Shown one piece after another: positions 61,404 to 64,000 of a stretch of 64,000 bases of DNA. Position 1 is the first letter of the stretch. Each line of letters begins with the position of its first letter. Location: the NCBI RefSeq assembly GCF_902459685.1, contig NZ_CABPSF010000003.1, positions 496,001 through 560,000 on the forward strand. The letters are read 5' to 3'. The position numbers and the translations under genes were made by a program. Source of the DNA: Pandoraea iniqua (lineage in GTDB: Bacteria; Pseudomonadota; Gammaproteobacteria; Burkholderiales; Burkholderiaceae). A model generated the notes under the pieces. The model was not told the origin of the DNA and ran no database searches. It saw only the letters and a program-made list of their open reading frames with translations.

Positions 61404-62330
61404 TTATGGCTTGTTGGTGAGAATGCCGAGAATGACCGCGTCGCGTTGCGCTTCGATGCGCGCGTTGCCGCGTCCGGCCAGTTCAGCGTCCACACCAGCG
61501 ACGATGCGGGCCTTGAGTTCGTCGGTCAGCTTTGGTTCGCCCAGATCGGCCCACCACGATTCGATGGGCGGCCCGAGATGCTCCAGCAGATGACCGATGC
61601 CGCCCGCGCCACCCGAGAGATGCAGGTTCAGGAACGGACCGAACGCTGCCCAGCGCAGCCCCGGGCCGTAGGCGATGGCGTCATCGATGTCGGCCACCGA
61701 CGCCACGCCGGTATCGACCAGATGAATCGCCTCGCGCCAGAGCGCCGCCTGCAAGCGATTCGCAATGTGCCCCTTGACCTCTTTGCGCACGTGGATCGGA
61801 CGCTTGCCGATCGCGAGATAGAACTGCATCGCCGTGGCAATGGCCTCGGCCGACGATTGCTCGCCGCCGATGACCTCGACCAGCGGAATCAGATGCGGCG
61901 GATTGAACGGATGGCCCAGCACCACGCGTCCGGGGTGCTGACACACCGACTGCACACGGCTCATCAGCAAGCCCGACGAACTCGATGCAATCACCACCGA
62001 CGGCGGCAGCGCCGCGTCCATGCGGCGGAAGAGATCCTGTTTCAGGTCTTCGCGCTCCGGGCCGCTCTCCTGCACGAAGTCCGCGCCTTGCAGTGCGCCT
62101 TCAAGGGTGTCGTGAAAGGTCATTGCGTCGCGTGAGGCGTCGGTGACGAGGCCAATGCGTACCAGCGTCGGCCAATGCGCGTCGACGGTCTCGCGTAGCC
62201 GCTCGCGCGCGCCGGGTGCAGGGTCCCACGCGGAAACACGCAGGCCGCGTGCGAGAAAGTAAGCCGCCCAGCTCGCACCGATCACGCCGGTGCCGATGAC
62301 GGCAACCTGTTCAATGCTGTCGTATTTCAC
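61404..62330 (-). CDS. 3-hydroxyacyl-CoA/L-carnitine-type dehydrogenase
   Basis: A 308-residue NAD-dependent enzyme: nucleotide site VAVIGTGVIGASWAAYF, ASSSSGLLMSRVQ, HPGRVVLGHPFNPPHLIPLVEVIGG, and catalytic-type His within the latter. The short, single-domain form resembles L-carnitine 3-dehydrogenase and L-gulonate dehydrogenase, which oxidise free 3-hydroxy acids, more than beta-oxidation FadB enzymes. GTG 62330 follows AGGAGA at six bases. A carnitine dehydrogenase next to BKACE is the known carnitine pairing, but crotonase and aryl-CoA ligase do not belong there. Confidence 0.88.
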   Translation of the reverse strand: MKYDSIEQVAVIGTGVIGASWAAYFLARGLRVSAWDPAPGARERLRETVDAHWPTLVRIGLVTDASRDAMTFHDTLEGALQGADFVQESGPEREDLKQDLFRRMDAALPPSVVIASSSSGLLMSRVQSVCQHPGRVVLGHPFNPPHLIPLVEVIGGEQSSAEAIATAMQFYLAIGKRPIHVRKEVKGHIANRLQAALWREAIHLVDTGVASVADIDDAIAYGPGLRWAAFGPFLNLHLSGGAGGIGHLLEHLGPPIESWWADLGEPKLTDELKARIVAGVDAELAGRGNARIEAQRDAVILGILTNKP

Positions 62331-62385
62331 ATTCGTCTCCTGAAGGCATGCCGCCCGGGTTTGGGCGGCTCGGCAGGCGTCAGCG

Positions 62386-63147
62386 TCATGCGCCGCCGAG
62401 GAATCGTTCCATCCGCTCGCGCGCTTCCGGCGTGGCAAGCATCAGCGCACTGGTGACCGACTCGGTGAACAAGCCGTCGGCCATCGACATGTCGTGAATG
62501 CGCGAGAGTGCGTGAATCGTTGCCCAGTTCGACAGCGGGCTGTTGGCCGCCGTCTCGCGGGCGAGTTGCGATGCGAGCGCGAGTCCTGCCCCCGCATCGA
62601 CCAGATAGTGGCCGAGGCCAAGCCGTTCGCCGTCCACAGCGTCGTAGCGGCGGCCGGTCAGCATCATCTCCGTCATCCGGTCAGGACCAAGAATACGCGC
62701 GACGCGTACCGACGCGCCGCCACCGACGAAGATGCCGCGCTTGCCTTCAGGCAGTTGAAAGAATGCGCTGCGCTCGATGACACGCACATGGGCCGCCAGC
62801 GCAAGTTCGAGGCCACCGCCAATCACCGCGCCTTGCAGCACCGCGACGATCGGACGGCCACCGAACTGCATGTCGTGAAAGACCTTGTGCCAGCGCTGGG
62901 AGACGCGCAGTACGTCAAGCGGATCGCGGGTGCTGTTCTCCGCCAGATCGAGCCCCGCACAAAAGTGTTCGCCGGCGCCCGTCAGCACAACGGCACGCAC
63001 GCTGTCGTCGAAATCGCGAAAGGCCGCTTCGAGCGAATCGATGGCGGCGTTGCACAAGGCGTTGCGCTTGGCGGCGCGATCGAGTTCGACATACGCGATG
63101 GCGTCTTCGACGCGCACTCGCAGGTGGGGATAGGTCATGTTTTGCAT
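62386..63147 (-). CDS. Enoyl-CoA hydratase/isomerase (crotonase) family
   Basis: A 253-residue crotonase-fold protein: oxyanion-hole segments FCAGLDLAEN and GAVIGGGLELALAAHVRV, and PEGKRGIFVGGG with both candidate catalytic glutamates (LEL and PEG) present. It can act as a hydratase, hydratase-lyase or isomerase. ATG 63147 is taken as the start; ATG 63138 is an alternative. It is the first gene of the operon, directly downstream of the palindrome at 63163, and diverges from the BoxR-like gene. Confidence 0.88.
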   Translation of the reverse strand: MQNMTYPHLRVRVEDAIAYVELDRAAKRNALCNAAIDSLEAAFRDFDDSVRAVVLTGAGEHFCAGLDLAENSTRDPLDVLRVSQRWHKVFHDMQFGGRPIVAVLQGAVIGGGLELALAAHVRVIERSAFFQLPEGKRGIFVGGGASVRVARILGPDRMTEMMLTGRRYDAVDGERLGLGHYLVDAGAGLALASQLARETAANSPLSNWATIHALSRIHDMSMADGLFTESVTSALMLATPEARERMERFLGGA

Positions 63148-63162
63148 CGGCTCCAAATCGTG

Positions 63163-63186
63163 AAAAGTATCTTATAAGATATTTTT
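63163..63186. promoter_or_regulatory. AT-rich palindrome at the crotonase operon promoter
   Basis: TATCTTATAAGATA (63168-63181) is a perfect 14-base palindrome; outer AAAA and TTTT runs extend it to 24 bases. It lies 16 bases upstream of the crotonase start, so a bound protein would block transcription or early elongation. Confidence 0.6.
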
Positions 63187-63207
63187 CATCTTGCGCGACT
63201 TGTGCAA

Positions 63208-63222
63208 TGCAATTCAGGGTTA
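63208..63222 (+). promoter_or_regulatory. TGCA-N6-GGTTA element, BzdR/BoxR-type operator candidate
   Basis: TGCA (63208-63211), six bases, GGTTA (63218-63222). The operator repeat reported for BzdR, as I recall it, is TGCA-N6-GGNTA. A second TGCA-N6-GG lies at 63255-63266 and a GCAAT-TT-ATTGC dyad at 63246-63257. All are in the region shared with the BoxR-like gene. Confidence 0.5.
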
Positions 63223-63368
63223 ACAGGGATAAATCATTAAATTACGCAATTTATTGCACTATATGGCGACCTTCATCTGCCTGATGGCAACATCACGCAT
63301 TGTTGCCGTGATATCTCATAGTATATTTATCGACAATTCCCAGAGAGGCCGTCGAGCCCTATCGAACT

Positions 63369-64000
63369 ATGGTCAAACGCCCGTCCGACGCTGCCGAAAC
63401 GGTGGATGCCAGTGACGTCGCTGCCGACGCCACAGCCGCGTCGCGGTTGGCGTCGTTGGCCCAACGCGTGCGCAAGTTGCGCGCCCAGCGCGGCATGACA
63501 CGCAAACAACTCGCCGAGCAATCGGGGGTCTCGTTGCCCTATCTCGCGCGCGTGGAGGCCGGCACGGGCAACGTATCGCTCACCGTGCTGCACAAGCTGG
63601 CCGACGCCTTGAACGTCGCCGTCGAAACGCTGGTCGCCGAGCGCATGGCCTACGACGGCGATCTGCTGATGCTGGTCGAGTATCTTCGTCAGCAACCGCC
63701 GGAGGCGCTATCCCGCCTGCGACGCCAGATCGTGACGCCCGGCGCGCTCGGTACGCCCGCACGCGGCCACCGTATCGCGTTGATCGGCTTGCGCGGCGCG
63801 GGCAAATCCACACTCGGGCCTCGACTGGCAGCATCCATCGGCGCGCCGTTCATCGAACTGGATAAGGAAGTGGAGCGTGAAGCGGGCATCGCCATCGGCG
63901 AAGTCATCACGCTGTACGGTCAGGCGGCCATGCGCCGCATCGAACGCCAGTGCATCGAGCGAATCATTGCCGAGCACGAGCATGTGGTGCTCGCCACCGG
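63369..64000 (+). CDS. boxR: BoxR/BzdR-type regulator: XRE domain fused to shikimate-kinase-like domain (3' end outside window)
   Basis: 210 codons visible. An N-terminal tail is followed by an XRE helix-turn-helix (about 31-85: RVRKLRAQRGMTRKQLAEQSGVSLPYLARVEAGTGNVS) and, after a linker, a shikimate-kinase-like P-loop domain (LIGLRGAGKSTLG, 138-150). This fusion defines the BzdR/BoxR family, whose kinase-like domain binds benzoyl-CoA and relieves repression of benzoate genes. It diverges from the CoA-ligase/BKACE operon. The box genes themselves, if present, lie beyond the window. The C-terminus is not visible, so integrity is unproven. Confidence 0.9.
   Translation, partial: MVKRPSDAAETVDASDVAADATAASRLASLAQRVRKLRAQRGMTRKQLAEQSGVSLPYLARVEAGTGNVSLTVLHKLADALNVAVETLVAERMAYDGDLLMLVEYLRQQPPEALSRLRRQIVTPGALGTPARGHRIALIGLRGAGKSTLGPRLAASIGAPFIELDKEVEREAGIAIGEVITLYGQAAMRRIERQCIERIIAEHEHVVLAT

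Noticed and set aside
1-64000. tRNA, rRNA, CRISPR arrays, transposase genes, integrase or attachment sites
   Set aside because: None was recognised on either strand by eye; short structured RNAs cannot be excluded without a covariance search.

Overview
This is a GC-rich, densely coded chromosomal window. The codon usage, DUF4148-type exported protein, Gram-negative porins, AidA/PixA proteins, BoxR-like regulator and many ABC, porin and LysR/GntR/IclR catabolic modules point to a betaproteobacterium of the Burkholderiaceae, most likely Pandoraea or a close relative. That placement is inferred from gene content alone. No rRNA, tRNA, CRISPR array, prophage or complete insertion sequence was seen. 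The one clearly foreign-looking gene is an AT-rich HNH endonuclease at 4985-5620.

Layout. (1) 1-2972: a TonB-dependent receptor overlaps a periplasmic binding protein cut by the window edge, behind an almost perfect ModE (molybdate repressor) box. (2) 3383-17555: stress and housekeeping genes: YciI, Ohr peroxidase, small exported proteins, a double-domain Lrp regulator diverging from an MFS-amidase pair, ABC-F ATPase, RhlE helicase, an OmpR-type two-component system, a GFA protein, a TlpA-like lipoprotein and an Rrf2/methyltransferase pair. A TGTATC-N4-TGTATC repeat recurs in three of these intergenic regions. (3) 17817-20891: a large protein of unknown function and an amino-acid permease. 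(4) 21117-34581: a large catabolic locus. It has an eight-gene minus-strand run (FAH hydrolase, ABC uptake system, VOC enzyme, esterase, DapA-type aldolase, porin), a D-2-hydroxyacid dehydrogenase, an LVIVD protein, a second porin and a second VOC enzyme, with an FCD-type GntR regulator. Four ATGTATAC sites lie in the promoter regions of this locus.

(5) 34890-35978: two AidA/PixA-type proteins. (6) 36198-48619: nitrogen-compound metabolism: two CodA-like amidohydrolases, an AllE-like ureidoglycine aminohydrolase, a Tat-exported gamma-glutamyltransferase-family enzyme, a DUF1097 membrane protein, a hydantoin-racemase-like protein, an NCS1 transporter, a LysR regulator with matching boxes, and a NarL-type two-component system. 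(7) 48839-57168: an orphan AAA+ ATPase with an alpha/beta hydrolase, LysR/epimerase, DUF2165, and a cupin-IclR operon diverging from an MFS transporter across two GTATCGAT-type operators.

(8) 57277-64000: a five-gene operon (crotonase, 3-hydroxyacyl dehydrogenase, BKACE, periplasmic binding protein, feruloyl-CoA-synthetase-like ligase) diverges from an XRE-shikimate-kinase fusion of the BoxR/BzdR family. The intergenic region carries a TGCA-N6-GGTTA element. Together these suggest an unusual route from aryl-propanoid acids to an aroyl-CoA. The strongest candidates for undescribed biology are this module, the GntR regulon and the ModE-controlled TonB/ABC uptake system. Their substrates are inferred, not shown.
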